A DNA stretch of 64,000 nt from Sphingobacteriaceae bacterium (GCA_016709575.1 JADJMM010000011.1:1-64000); one strand, 5' to 3'. Counted from the stretch's first letter, positions 1 to 9,700 are shown. Program-made: numbers and translations. The notes: generated by a model from the sequence alone, not told the origin.

Positions 1-1015
1 TGAATATCCACGGTCACGTCCTACCTCCATAAAGTGTAGCCCACAATCTCACTCCCGCTGAATTAAATTTTACCAGCATGGCATCAATACTTCCTCCTCC
101 AAAACTGGTTTGATGGCTTCCTGATGTGGCAATTACAGTGCCTGTGCTAAGATTTGTTTGTCCGGCAATATAAACATTACCGGAACCATCCGTACTTGTA
201 GAATATCCAACTTCACTTCCTGTTCCTCCATAATATGTTCCCCATGTACGTACTGCCGGATCAATAATAAAATCAAGACTTGGATTTAGGTTTTCGATAT
301 TAAAACCAATAATATTATTATCAACTTTCCAATTCGATTTTAAAACCATTCCATTTTGAATTACTAAAGGAGCTTGTTCGATGATTGTACCTAATGGTGT
401 TTTTATGACTAACTCTCCATTGTCATTTAAACTAATTTTTTTTGCACCTTTAATTTCTAATTTTATTTGTTTGTAGTTGGCTCCTGCAGACACAAGATAA
501 TCATACTTTAACTCCCCTTCCTTTTCATACCACTTTAAATCAATACCAGAATAAATATTTTTGTAAGTGATATCCATGTAGCTTTTTACATTTAAGGCAC
601 CATTTGGGCAGCTTTCTGAATAATAATTACTCACACCTTCGTAAGTTTGACCTTTACTAATTAAAGCTTTTGTGTTTGCACCTAACCAATTAATATCTAA
701 ACGGTAAATTGTAGTTTTATCAATTGCTTTAATTTCTTCCTTAGTTTTTTTATTCACCTCTGTTTTCCACTCATCTACTCTGTTTAATTGATAGCTGATT
801 CCGCTATTAGTAAGGTGATAAACCATACCTCGAACATACCCGCTAAACAAAACATCTGTACGAGGATTGTAATTTTGGTCGTAAATTTGTCCTTTATTCT
901 CTTGAAAAAAAGCCTTTGCGACTTGCTTTGCTTTTGGCATTTCAATTGCTTTTAATGATAGTATACTTAGGATAATAAGTCCACTATAAATACACTTAAG
1001 GTTTAAAGTTTTCAT
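1..1015 (-). CDS. SBBP-repeat secreted protein, 3' end off window, frameshifted
   Basis: Large secreted protein of the Bacteroidota SBBP (seven-bladed beta-propeller repeat) type; only the N-terminal part lies here. A signal peptide covers residues 1-24, a long beta-rich DUF7948-like region follows to about 250, and propeller repeats begin with WGTYYGG and GSGNVYIAGQT motifs, then LWATLYGG. The frame meets a stop at 14-16, but in the neighbouring frame the sequence continues GRDRGYS, the expected start of the next repeat. I therefore infer a one-base error near 20-25 and a gene that runs off the left edge. Such proteins normally end in a T9SS or gliding-motility domain, which is not visible here. 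No substrate can be inferred. Confidence 0.75.
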
Positions 1016-1133
1016 CTTGTATAATTTTTATCAAAAATGCAGCTTATTGAACGGCAAAAAAGGTACTTCCAAAAGGTGAGGGCTTAAAACTAATAGGTGA
1101 TATGTTATTCCGAATAGATGAGTTGCTTTATGT

Positions 1134-1388
1134 TCAAGTGCTTGCCCTTAAAAAGAGTTCCTTGTAATAATTATACTCGTTTTCCAAGTCGAAGTTATAG
1201 GCATCTGATTCAGCTTTCTTTAGTTTAACGAGACAGTCTTCGCCTTGTATCAAATAATTTTGGAACTGGGTTTTTTGAATAATATGATTGGTTTGGCTTA
1301 AACTATCCAATATGCGTTGCAAATTTTTCCTGTACACCTTTGCGGCTCCTGCTTTTATCACCGGACTAAGCTCCTTCTTTGCACTCAT
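1134..1388 (-). CDS. small hypothetical protein, 84 aa
   Basis: An 84-residue, lysine-rich, mostly helical protein without signal peptide or membrane segment; residues 15-80 look like a two-helix hairpin. I do not recognise the family. It stands alone between the SBBP gene and a small secreted repeat protein, all on the minus strand, with about 120 nt on the upper-coordinate side of the SBBP start. The start ATG is the only good one. It is probably cytoplasmic; the composition is like that of its neighbours, so I see no sign of transfer. Confidence 0.5.
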   Translation of the reverse strand: MSAKKELSPVIKAGAAKVYRKNLQRILDSLSQTNHIIQKTQFQNYLIQGEDCLVKLKKAESDAYNFDLENEYNYYKELFLRAST

Positions 1389-1522
1389 TTAAATTTTGAA
1401 TTATTCTGCAATATTACAAGAGTGAGTTAACTAAAAAGCTAACACTAAAGCAACGCGACTCAAATAATAACAAGTGATAGTGTAAACCAAACAAATGCAT
1501 TAGGAGTCGGAATTTTTGAAAC

Positions 1523-1553
1523 AAAAAAAACGCCTGCATAAAGCAAGCGTTTA
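1523..1553 (-). terminator. intrinsic terminator after the beta-flower gene
   Basis: On the minus strand AAACGC and GCGTTT pair, with a further TGC/GCA pairing inside, and a run of eight T follows. It lies 26 nt past the stop of the gene at 1579-1944. Confidence 0.7.
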
Positions 1554-1578
1554 ATTGGAATTACTAAAAAAGAATTTA

Positions 1579-1944
1579 TTACTTGTTGCCTTTAACAAGA
1601 AACCACCATAAAGCTACATAAACCGCTTCGGGTTTTGATCCTTGGATAGAGCTAGTTACGTCGCTCATCTTTGCGATAGTACTGTTACTAGAATTACGAA
1701 TATCGTTACCGTCAACTTTTAATACTGTTGAATTACTTGAATTACGAATGGTTTTACCATCGCTATCCACATGTCCAACAGAAGAATTACTTGAATTACG
1801 AATGGTTTTCCCATCGCTATCAATTTTACCAACTGAAGAGTTACTGGAGTTACGTAATGTTTTCCCATCACTATCCATTTTAAATTGTGCCGAAGCAAAT
1901 GTTGAAACTAATGTTAAGGCTGCTACTACTACTAATTTTTTCAT
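1579..1944 (-). CDS. small secreted repeat protein (5-fold beta-flower type)
   Basis: The ATG at 1942-1944 is chosen because it gives a clean signal peptide (MKKLVVVAALTL...FASAQ); an upstream in-frame ATG would put 18 polar and aromatic residues before it. The mature part is a tandem array of about five units of 16-18 residues with the pattern DSDGKTIRNSSNSSVGK, the last units shorter (VDGNDIRNSSNSTIAK). The tail has a hydrophobic VALWWFLV stretch. The pattern matches proteins annotated in Bacteroidota as 5-fold beta-flower; the family name is from memory. Each repeat would form a short beta hairpin. Function unknown. A terminator follows. Confidence 0.75.
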   Translation of the reverse strand: MKKLVVVAALTLVSTFASAQFKMDSDGKTLRNSSNSSVGKIDSDGKTIRNSSNSSVGHVDSDGKTIRNSSNSTVLKVDGNDIRNSSNSTIAKMSDVTSSIQGSKPEAVYVALWWFLVKGNK

Positions 1945-2025
1945 ATTTTTTGTTTTTAGTCTATAAAGATATAAATAATAATTAAATTGAAATGTCAATT
2001 TAATTAACCATTATTACCTATAATT

Positions 2026-2118
2026 TTACTTTTGTTTTTTCTTCTTAGTTATAAGTACAATCAAAGTCGGCATCAAAACACAACTGGCAATTGCAATAAT
2101 CAATCCTAAATCTTCCAT
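2026..2118 (-). CDS. possible 30-aa single-membrane-span micropeptide
   Basis: Reading from the ATG at 2116-2118 gives MEDLGLIIAIASCVLMPTLI followed by VLITKKKKQK: a short acidic N-terminus, one hydrophobic helix of about 20 residues and a lysine-rich tail. That is a plausible N-out membrane micropeptide. It sits just after the 377-aa secreted protein gene on the same strand. There is no ribosome-binding site to confirm it, and a chance ORF is quite possible. Confidence 0.3.
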   Translation of the reverse strand: MEDLGLIIAIASCVLMPTLIVLITKKKKQK

Positions 2119-2264
2119 AGCTATAGTTTTATAATTCTAATTTCTTGTTTTCTTAGTAAAGTACATGTATAACACCGGTTTTTCCTTTTCCAATACACCC
2201 TTTCCTAAAATCAATTCATTTTCATTAAGTAAGAAAACAGTTGTTTTAACATTATTATACTTAA

Positions 2265-3398
2265 CTATTTCGCGTTTTCACAAAGCATAAAAGTTACATC
2301 ATGACTTCTTCTGTAGGCATTTGATTGGTAACCTGATCCATTATAATCTTGCATAATAGTAAAAATATACAACAAGCAATCTCCATTTTTATTCTTCGCC
2401 GCAATTGCAGCAGTTTGTGCTCTACCTAAAATAACTCCAGTATTTTCATGTTTAACAATTGACCAATCATGTTCTCTTAAGTTTACAACCATTATGGTTT
2501 CATTCCAACCTTCAGCCTCAAATGCCTTTTTAAATAAAGTTTCGGTTGCAACATCTTTTCTTGCTGCTACAGGAATTTTAACTTTAGCCATTCTCGCTTT
2601 TGCATTATTCTTTGCAATATTTTTTGCAGTTTCAACACTTCCCATTTCTTTAAGCAAATTGGCCGCTAATGTATAGTTGTCTGAAAATAATTTCTCATCA
2701 GGTACACTACTTTTTGCCGTTTCCCAATAGACTAAATATTTGCTGACTAAGTAATAATATCCAATTGCTCCATTCTCGGTATCAGATTTATTATATCCCG
2801 TTTTCAAAATGGAGGCTGTACTTGCAAAACCATTCATTTCCATGCTAAAACTTGAACTATAACTAAAGCGATCTATTTTTTTAGCATTATCAACCCGTAA
2901 TTTACCATCATTCGAAAGAAAATTTGAGCATAGTGTTTTATAATCTTTCAGAGCAGATTCCGCGCTCGATTGCCCGCCAGTAAAATCATTTAGACTTGGT
3001 GCTTTGAAAATAACATCCATTTCATGCCTTAATTTAGCGGCATCAATACTAGCATTCTCTTCACTTTTCTTTGTTTCACTTCCGATACTTTTATACTCAT
3101 TTAATTCAGCAGTTAAGGCCGAAATATCGTAATCAGGTTGTGACTTTTTAATTAGTTTTATTTTTTCTTCTGCTTTATCAACCTCACTTAAGTACTGTTT
3201 AGTCGTACTTTGTGGTCCATCATTTTTAGGGTTGGATTGAGATTTCAAATTTTTTATTGTTTCAAAATGCTTTAATACACCTTTATAATAAATTTTAGCC
3301 GCTGAGTTGGTCGGTGCTTGCGCGCCTGCTTTCCCGTAGTAAAAAAACACTAAAATCAGAATTGCACTTGCTCTCTTAATGGTCATTGATATCTTCAT
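2265..3398 (-). CDS. secreted protein of unknown function
   Basis: 377 residues with a signal peptide ending near residue 27 (YYGKAGAQ). The rest is rich in lysine, alanine and serine and mainly helical to about residue 260, followed by a more beta-rich part (WNETIMVVNLREHDWSIVKH..., DCLLYIFTIMQDY) ending in DVTFMLCENAK. I do not recognise the family. If one A were missing in the run at 2275-2278, the frame would continue for about 45 more residues to a stop at 2137, with good coding character (VKTTVFLLNENELILGKGVL), so the C-terminus may be truncated artificially. Probably periplasmic or exported. Confidence 0.65.
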   Translation of the reverse strand: MKISMTIKRASAILILVFFYYGKAGAQAPTNSAAKIYYKGVLKHFETIKNLKSQSNPKNDGPQSTTKQYLSEVDKAEEKIKLIKKSQPDYDISALTAELNEYKSIGSETKKSEENASIDAAKLRHEMDVIFKAPSLNDFTGGQSSAESALKDYKTLCSNFLSNDGKLRVDNAKKIDRFSYSSSFSMEMNGFASTASILKTGYNKSDTENGAIGYYYLVSKYLVYWETAKSSVPDEKLFSDNYTLAANLLKEMGSVETAKNIAKNNAKARMAKVKIPVAARKDVATETLFKKAFEAEGWNETIMVVNLREHDWSIVKHENTGVILGRAQTAAIAAKNKNGDCLLYIFTIMQDYNGSGYQSNAYRRSHDVTFMLCENAK

Positions 3399-3716
3399 TT
3401 TAAACGATTAGACTAAATACTTTTAAGGCGAGAAGGATGTCCTGTTTCAGTATGTGCTATATCTGTTACAATTGAACAGCAGGCAAATAAAAAGTTCAAG
3501 GATAAATTATAAACAATAATCATCGCAACTCCATAATTTAAGCAAATCTATTTTGTTAAGAATAGATTTATGCCTAAAACTAGTAAGTGATAACGAAAGA
3601 CTAATAGATGATAACCAGGCGATAATAAATGCTTGCCTCGCTTAAAACAAAATAATGTCAAAATAATGATGCTTAATCATTAATATGTCATTAGCATAAC
3701 TAGTAAAACAATAGTT
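3399..3716. other. intergenic region, 318 nt
   Basis: AT-rich. I see no ORF, tRNA or clear terminator, only a weak dyad around 3665-3683 (AATGAT and ATCATT arms). It probably holds the promoter of the 377-aa protein and the 3' end of the response regulator transcript. Confidence 0.4.
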
Positions 3717-4464
3717 CTAGAAGTTCTTTAGAAAATCCATCACCACATCTCGTTTGCGTTGTGATACAGGAACACGCTGACCGCCTTCCATAATTAAAAA
3801 ACCGCCATCCGATTTTTCAAATTTTTCGATTTTGGCTGCATTTATGAGAAAAGAATTATGCACGCGAAGAAAATTATAGGGCTCTAGAATCTCTTCATAC
3901 TCTTTCAGATTTTTTGAAACTACAATTTGCTTGTTATTGTTGATGTAAAAGGTTGTATAAATTCCGGAAGCTTCACAAGCAATTAAATCATTTACTTTAA
4001 CGATATGTATAGCATCTAACTCCTTTAAGTACTATTTTTTTCTCTGCCTCAACAACTTTTGTGTCCCGAAATACTTTTATCTGTTCTTCAGTTGTATTTG
4101 GCGTGATAAGTGCTTTGGCTTTTTTTACTGCCTCACTTAACTCATCCAAATCAACAGGTTTTAATAAAAAATCTAAAGCACTTACTTTAAAGGCTTTTAT
4201 AGCATACTGATCATACGCCGTCACAAAAATTGTTTTGAAATTTTTGAATGCTGTTTTTTCCAACACATTAAATCCCGAACCATCTCCTAAATTAATATCC
4301 AAGAAAACTAAATCCGGTTCCTTTTCATTAATCAGTTTAACTGCCGTCTCCACACTATCCGCTTCACCTAAAATGTATATAGAATCTTCGTGTTTGCTTA
4401 AATCCGAACGAAGGGAATTACGCGCTTGTTTTTCATCATCAATTATAAGTGTGTTTAACTTCAT
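3717..4464 (-). CDS. LytTR-family response regulator, frameshifted
   Basis: DNA-binding partner of the adjacent sensor kinase. The receiver domain (residues 1-120) has IIDDE at the N-terminus, phospho-acceptor D56 in VFLDINL, T82 and K102. The frame then breaks at about 4021-4023 (AAAGGAGTT); dropping one G restores ELDAIHIVKVNDLIACEASG and a complete LytTR domain ending QRVPVSQRKRDVVMDFLKNF at 3717. The gene begins 9 nt after the kinase stop, so the two form an operon. In this family phosphorylation controls binding of the LytTR domain to direct repeats; the targets are unknown. The break is probably a sequencing error, since the downstream half is intact. Confidence 0.85.
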
Positions 4465-4473
4465 AGGGCTAAT

Positions 4474-7467
4474 TTAAAACATTTCCTGATAATTTATTTT
4501 AAAAACTACTTTCGTTCCAATACATTCACCTTCACCATTCAAAATATCTGCAATTATTAAGTAATCTGTAGCATCCACATTCGACTTAATTCTTTCTTCT
4601 GTAACTTTTATTCCTGTAGAGTTATGAATCTTATCTGTATTAAGCTCTTTTGATTTTTTTCGTCCAATACCATTATCCGTAATCGTACAAACTAAATAAG
4701 AATCATACTTTTCAATTTTCACCTTTACAACGCCTTTGTTCTTTAACGGGGCCAGACCGTGTATTAATGCGTTTTCAACAAATGGTTGAATTATCATTGG
4801 TGGTATAGCTACAATCTCAGCATTAAGCTCTTTGCTGATTTCTATGTCGTAATCGAACTTGTTCTGAAATCGTAATTGGTTTAATAAAAAATAATTGTGC
4901 AACAAATCCGTTTCCTGTTTTAGGGTGATAAACTTTTGCGTAGAATAATCTAACAACATCCGCAATAACTGAGAAAGTTTAGTGATGTATCGTTTCCCCA
5001 GTTCCGCTTCACCACTTGCATAAAATCCATTAATTGCATTTATGGCATTAAACAAAAAATGCGGGTTCATGTGCAAACGCAATGCTTTTTGTTCCAATTC
5101 AATTAATTTCATTTGCATGTTAATTTCGTCACGCTCTAATTCCAGTCTTTTATTCTCAGATTCTAAAAGTGTTTGCTGTAATTCGTGATTACGTCTCCAA
5201 ACTTTTATCCTATAAACTGCAATTAAATAAATAATAAAAAATACAATTAAGGCCAGTACTACTTTAAACCAAAGCGTTTGATAAAAGGCTGGTGTAATTT
5301 CAATTGAAATACTTTTTATTTCTGAAGAACCTCCTTGAGCATTTAATGCCTTTATTTCGAAAACGTACTTACCTGGTGGAAGTGATGGATACTGTAATTG
5401 CAAATTTTGAGTTGTATTCCACACTTCTTCCAATCCTTTCATTCGGTATACATAAATTATATTATCCAACGAACCGGAAGAAATCGCTATGTAGTCAATA
5501 CGAATATTGTTTCTGTTGTATTCCGTAATATACTCTTTGCTGTTTTCAGTATCATAAACCGAATCGTTTAAATGAACGGCTTCTATGTTTAAAACTGGCC
5601 GCGGAATTTGTTTTACCATTTCGTTTTCCTGGAAAGAACAAACTCCAAAATTAGTTGCAGCATATATTTTATTATCGTGCCAAATAATATCATTAATTGA
5701 ATTGTCTATTAAGCCATTTAGTTTATTATAATTGGTTATTTCGAAGGTTAAACCTTTATTTGAAATATGACTCACAATTTTCGAAATACCTTTTGCTGTA
5801 CCAACCCATACATTCATCTTATTGTCGATACACAAACTAGTTGCAAAATTAGACGGCAAACCGGTACTGACATTTATTTTATAATTAACGCCCTGGTAGT
5901 TCACCAAGACTCCATTTATATCTGACGATAAAAACAAAATGCCACTTTGGTCTTTCAATACATCCGTTACATTATTAATAAATAGGCTGTCCGTTTTGAA
6001 ATCAGCCAACGCATTTTCTTTAATCAATTTTATTCCTTTATTTCCAACACAATAAACTTCATTCTCCAATGCGGAATTGTAAAAATAATTCGTAGGGTGC
6101 TTATATCTTACTTTTTTTGCAAAATATCCATCCAAACTTTCTTCTCTGTCTAAATCGCGCAAATGAATTTTAGAGACGCCATTTATCCGGGCCACCAATA
6201 AAGAATCATCGTTTGTAAAATAAATATCTCTTACAGCTGTTGGGTATTTCCTTATAATCTTAAAATCTTTGTTCAACTTTACGATTGAAACTGCCGTAAC
6301 AATATAAATGTTTCCTTGTTTATCTTTTTGTACTCTTTTAATCAAACCGGTACCTTGACTTAAAGGCAATTCATAATTTACCAATTCATTCTTAGTTAAA
6401 ACGGAAAAATGGTACTTATATGAACCTATTAATAATTTAGAGCTATCAATAGTCGAAAAATTAGCAACGTAATTATAGAATAAACCATTATTTTGGTTGT
6501 ACAAATCTACATCTTGATTAAGCAACAGATAAACACCATTATCAAGTGTCGTTACCCAAATATGATTTTCATTATCTGTATTAACTGAAGAAATAGAAGC
6601 TTCCTTAAAAATAGATTTTTCCATTTTCTTGCTTAACACATTATACAAATACAATCCCTTTTGGGTGCCAATCCATAATTGATTGTCCCCATTTTTTTTC
6701 ACAAATTGAACTAAATTCTCGAAAACAATTGGTGCGCCATATACTTTACTCCCTATTTCTTTTCCAAGAACTTTTTTATCGAAACCATAGTACACACTCT
6801 CGCCTACAATATCTGCTTTTGTATTAATCCTTGGCATAGCCTCACTTCTATTGTGCAGAAAGCTAATTTGCGAGTTAGTAGTTAAATTATTAAAGTACAC
6901 CTTAGAGGTGTCGTAACTAATACTAGAAACAGAACCATTTTCACTTTTAAATAAAGTAGAATACGCTGTTTGATCTGGCGTAGGAAATTCCTTTACCATG
7001 TCACCCTTTTCTATTTTAACAAGTAATCGCTGCGTAACAAAATAAATAGTTCCCTTGCTATCCTCAAGAACTTTTAATCCAATATTGGAACGGCCGATCT
7101 TACTTAAAAAAGAACAATTATAGCGGCTGTAAAATTTATTGTTATAGTAAAAACACAACTCTCCATTATAACACGAAAACCATATTCTACCTTTTGAATC
7201 CTCATAAATATCAAATACTTCATTATCACTTAAACCATCGTTAGTGGTATAAATCTTAAAACTGTAGCCATTAAATTTAGCCACACCTTTATCTGTAGCA
7301 AACCAAAAATAGCCATTATGGTCTTGAATAGAATAATAAACGTTATTGCTAGGCAAACCATTATTAACAGAGAATTGTATGTAAGACGGTTGTTGAGCTC
7401 CACATAAAAACGCGACCGAAATTGCGAAAAAAGAAAATATAATTCTTAGCGGAAGCATGAAGTCCAA
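4474..7467 (-). CDS. two-component propeller sensor histidine kinase (LytS type)
   Basis: 997 residues: signal peptide 1-24; a ligand-sensing beta-propeller made of two-component-regulator repeats (YSIQDHNGYFWFATDKGVAKFNG, IWFSC..., LWIGTQKGLYLYN, VWVGTAKGISK) to about 640; a Y_Y_Y domain around 660-735; one membrane helix near 745-765 (VVLALIVFFIIYLIAVY); a coiled coil; then a His_kinase domain with the conserved LHMNPHFLFNAINAI near residue 800 and a HATPase domain with PPMIIQPFVENALIHG and DNGIGRKK. It autophosphorylates and passes phosphate to the LytTR regulator encoded 9 nt downstream. The periplasmic propeller suggests an extracytoplasmic signal; in relatives this is often polysaccharide-derived, but no polysaccharide-utilisation genes lie nearby. 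Confidence 0.93.
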   Translation of the reverse strand: MDFMLPLRIIFSFFAISVAFLCGAQQPSYIQFSVNNGLPSNNVYYSIQDHNGYFWFATDKGVAKFNGYSFKIYTTNDGLSDNEVFDIYEDSKGRIWFSCYNGELCFYYNNKFYSRYNCSFLSKIGRSNIGLKVLEDSKGTIYFVTQRLLVKIEKGDMVKEFPTPDQTAYSTLFKSENGSVSSISYDTSKVYFNNLTTNSQISFLHNRSEAMPRINTKADIVGESVYYGFDKKVLGKEIGSKVYGAPIVFENLVQFVKKNGDNQLWIGTQKGLYLYNVLSKKMEKSIFKEASISSVNTDNENHIWVTTLDNGVYLLLNQDVDLYNQNNGLFYNYVANFSTIDSSKLLIGSYKYHFSVLTKNELVNYELPLSQGTGLIKRVQKDKQGNIYIVTAVSIVKLNKDFKIIRKYPTAVRDIYFTNDDSLLVARINGVSKIHLRDLDREESLDGYFAKKVRYKHPTNYFYNSALENEVYCVGNKGIKLIKENALADFKTDSLFINNVTDVLKDQSGILFLSSDINGVLVNYQGVNYKINVSTGLPSNFATSLCIDNKMNVWVGTAKGISKIVSHISNKGLTFEITNYNKLNGLIDNSINDIIWHDNKIYAATNFGVCSFQENEMVKQIPRPVLNIEAVHLNDSVYDTENSKEYITEYNRNNIRIDYIAISSGSLDNIIYVYRMKGLEEVWNTTQNLQLQYPSLPPGKYVFEIKALNAQGGSSEIKSISIEITPAFYQTLWFKVVLALIVFFIIYLIAVYRIKVWRRNHELQQTLLESENKRLELERDEINMQMKLIELEQKALRLHMNPHFLFNAINAINGFYASGEAELGKRYITKLSQLLRMLLDYSTQKFITLKQETDLLHNYFLLNQLRFQNKFDYDIEISKELNAEIVAIPPMIIQPFVENALIHGLAPLKNKGVVKVKIEKYDSYLVCTITDNGIGRKKSKELNTDKIHNSTGIKVTEERIKSNVDATDYLIIADILNGEGECIGTKVVFKINYQEMF

Positions 7468-7575
7468 ATATAACTAAAAGTGGGCTTCAAAAAGGCAGTT
7501 TACCAATAACTGATACTGAATTTATAAAAGATGATACGTTTTTAATAACAGATGCAAGAAATTAATCGTAAGTCC

Positions 7576-9015
7576 TTATATCCCTGCACTCATACTAATA
7601 AAGAAGCCACTTTGCAATTGCTTATTAAAGGTGTATTCAAAACGAACTACAATATCATAATAGGTTACAAAATCTAAACCCACACCATATCCGTATTGCC
7701 AAGAGTTGGTTAAAGCATTTTTCTTTCCATAAAATTGGTCTTGTACATAACCTGCGTCGCCATTCAAGGTTAAGTAAACCGAGTAAGGAATGGTGCTGAA
7801 TTGCTGGAAACGTTTCAAGGCTTTTACCTCTACAATATGTTGTTTGATTAATTTAAACTTTAAGGTGTTTTTTGTGAAGGCTAAATTCTGACCATCCATT
7901 ACAAAATATTCGTAACCACGAATGTAATCATTGTTGTAACCCAGCGCGCGATTAAAATAATAAGGCTGGTAATCGGTGTTGATGTACCGTACTTTCACTT
8001 GATTAGCTATATAAAAACGTTTCGAGAGTTTGGTGTATTTTCTTAAACCTACAACAGCATACATATAACTTAAGGCCTCATCACTTAAAAAATTTAATCC
8101 ATCTTTTATCACGGCAACATCAATAGTCCAACCTTTTAACGGATACGGTTTATTATCACGCTTATCAAAAGTCCATCTGTACTGCAGACTAAAATAGCCC
8201 ACCTTAGTTTTTTCATCTCCAAAAAAATCAGAATTTAATTTTGCAATCGTATCATTAATATGCAATTGATTGTACAATAATTCAACCGTGCTTCTTTGAT
8301 ACAAAGCATTACGGATGCTCACCCCCACTTTTGCCTCATGCTGATAACGCATGTATTTTTTGTAATCGCGATGAAATAACAATACATTGTTCTCAGTACT
8401 GTAAGCCACTTCGTTATTCCGACTGTAACTGTAAGACATGTTAAAACCAATTGTCTGCGCTTTGTTAAGGTAAGGCAAACTATAAGCTACTCCGTATTTC
8501 TCAGAATAACCTCTTCTGAAAATGAAAGTTAAATTATCTTTTCTTCCTGTAAAATTATCCCAACCTAAAGCCAGGCCATAATTTATTCTGAACAAATCTT
8601 TTGTTCTCCACCACTGATTAAAATTCCGGTCTTGTATTTCGAATATTGGGGTTGGAATAATATACCAGCGTTCTTTTACTTTAATAGTGAAGTCAACTGT
8701 TCTTGCATTGACATCAATTACATATTTTACAGAATCGTAAATAAATAATTGCGTGTTGAAAATATTTTGCTGAGAACGTAAAGCCACTTCAGAAATATAT
8801 TTCGAGTTAATGGTATCGCCAACATTAAACGGTAACTCGCGGGTGATAATACTTTTCCTGGTGATTTTATTTCCACTAATTGAAATGTCACCAACTCTTA
8901 ATGTGACATTAAGCGAATCGTTGTTTTGTGAGAAGGACAGAGATGTAAAAAGAGAAATACAAATGAAAAAGAAAACAAAACGAAAGTTATATGTTAAGGA
9001 AGTGCATAAACTCAT
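7576..9015 (-). CDS. BamA/Omp85-like outer-membrane barrel with one POTRA
   Basis: 479 residues. The signal peptide ends near SLSFSQ (residue 30). A single POTRA-like domain (GDISISGNKITRKSIITRELPFNVGDTI...) runs to about 115, followed by a 16-strand surface-antigen barrel ending in the aromatic-rich VVRFEYTFNKQLQSGFFISMSAGI. Full BamA has five POTRAs and over 750 residues, so this is a short relative, possibly a lipid or protein transporter such as those encoded beside CBS-domain genes in this phylum. It overlaps the upstream CBS gene by 29 nt, implying translational coupling. Not the essential BamA in my view. Confidence 0.82.
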   Translation of the reverse strand: MSLCTSLTYNFRFVFFFICISLFTSLSFSQNNDSLNVTLRVGDISISGNKITRKSIITRELPFNVGDTINSKYISEVALRSQQNIFNTQLFIYDSVKYVIDVNARTVDFTIKVKERWYIIPTPIFEIQDRNFNQWWRTKDLFRINYGLALGWDNFTGRKDNLTFIFRRGYSEKYGVAYSLPYLNKAQTIGFNMSYSYSRNNEVAYSTENNVLLFHRDYKKYMRYQHEAKVGVSIRNALYQRSTVELLYNQLHINDTIAKLNSDFFGDEKTKVGYFSLQYRWTFDKRDNKPYPLKGWTIDVAVIKDGLNFLSDEALSYMYAVVGLRKYTKLSKRFYIANQVKVRYINTDYQPYYFNRALGYNNDYIRGYEYFVMDGQNLAFTKNTLKFKLIKQHIVEVKALKRFQQFSTIPYSVYLTLNGDAGYVQDQFYGKKNALTNSWQYGYGVGLDFVTYYDIVVRFEYTFNKQLQSGFFISMSAGI

Positions 9016-9649
9016 CCAGTTTGTTTTTTAAATCATTCTCATAATCACCATAATTATAAGATGCTTTTACAGTGTAATTATAACGACCAAATGTTTGCAA
9101 GATGCGCGATAAATCTTCGCGGTTTACTTTTACTGTGACTTCAATTTTTGTACTGTCAGGAATTGACGAAACGTGAAGACTTAAAATTTTTGCGTCATTC
9201 CCTTCAATAATATTTCCTATTTGAGTAATAGAATAATCATTTTGATTTAATTCCAACACAATTACACCACCCGGATTTTGCACGGAGGCCATTGTAGCTA
9301 AATTGGTAACAATGCCTTTTAAGGTAATGCAGCCTTTATAAAATTCATTCTCATCCAACACCGGAATTAAAGTCAAATTTAATGAAGTCATTAACTTCAA
9401 TAATTCGTAAGTGTGCTGATAATGGTGAATGATAGGTTTTAAGACTGGCAGTTTAGCAGTTTCGAAACTTTCTTCCGGTTTGTTATAATCCAGCAAATCA
9501 CTCTCGGTGATAACACCAATTAATTGGCGGTTACTCACTAAAGGCAAATGCGATACTTTGAATTGCTCCATCCAATCAAGAGCCATTTCAACGGTATCAG
9601 TGATTTTAAGAGGCGGTATTTCGTCGGTTATAAGGTCGGAAACTAACAT
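8987..9649 (-). CDS. CBS-domain protein
   Basis: 220 residues: two CBS motifs in the first 120 (ITDEIPPLKITDTVEMALDWMEQFKVSHLPLV and the second around YELLKLMTSLNLTLIPVLDENEF), then an ACT-like regulatory segment (GGVIVLELNQNDYSITQIGNIIEGNDAKIL). The CBS pair should bind an adenosyl ligand. In Bacteroidota this protein is commonly found next to pdxJ, as here, where pdxJ is divergent 51 nt away, and near nadK and bamA-like genes. It overlaps the barrel gene downstream. The start ATG is supported by the conserved MLVSDLITDEIPPL opening. Confidence 0.85.
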   Translation of the reverse strand: MLVSDLITDEIPPLKITDTVEMALDWMEQFKVSHLPLVSNRQLIGVITESDLLDYNKPEESFETAKLPVLKPIIHHYQHTYELLKLMTSLNLTLIPVLDENEFYKGCITLKGIVTNLATMASVQNPGGVIVLELNQNDYSITQIGNIIEGNDAKILSLHVSSIPDSTKIEVTVKVNREDLSRILQTFGRYNYTVKASYNYGDYENDLKNKLDEFMHFLNI

Positions 9650-9681
9650 AAATTTATATGTGTAAATTTAACACTTTTCCT

Positions 9682-9689
9682 TAGTTTTG
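9682..9689 (+). promoter_or_regulatory. -7 box of pdxJ (TAGTTTTG)
   Basis: Matches the Bacteroidota -7 consensus TAnnTTTG, 11 nt before the pdxJ ATG; the leader would be only a few bases. Confidence 0.5.
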
Positions 9690-9700
9690 TATAATAAATT

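Noticed and set aside
1579..1944. The repeats as a CRISPR array
   Set aside because: The repeats are in frame, encode a signal-peptide protein and have no unique spacers.
3997..4464. Receiver-only response regulator of 155 residues
   Set aside because: The LytTR domain follows intact in the neighbouring frame, so the short protein is a product of a frameshift.
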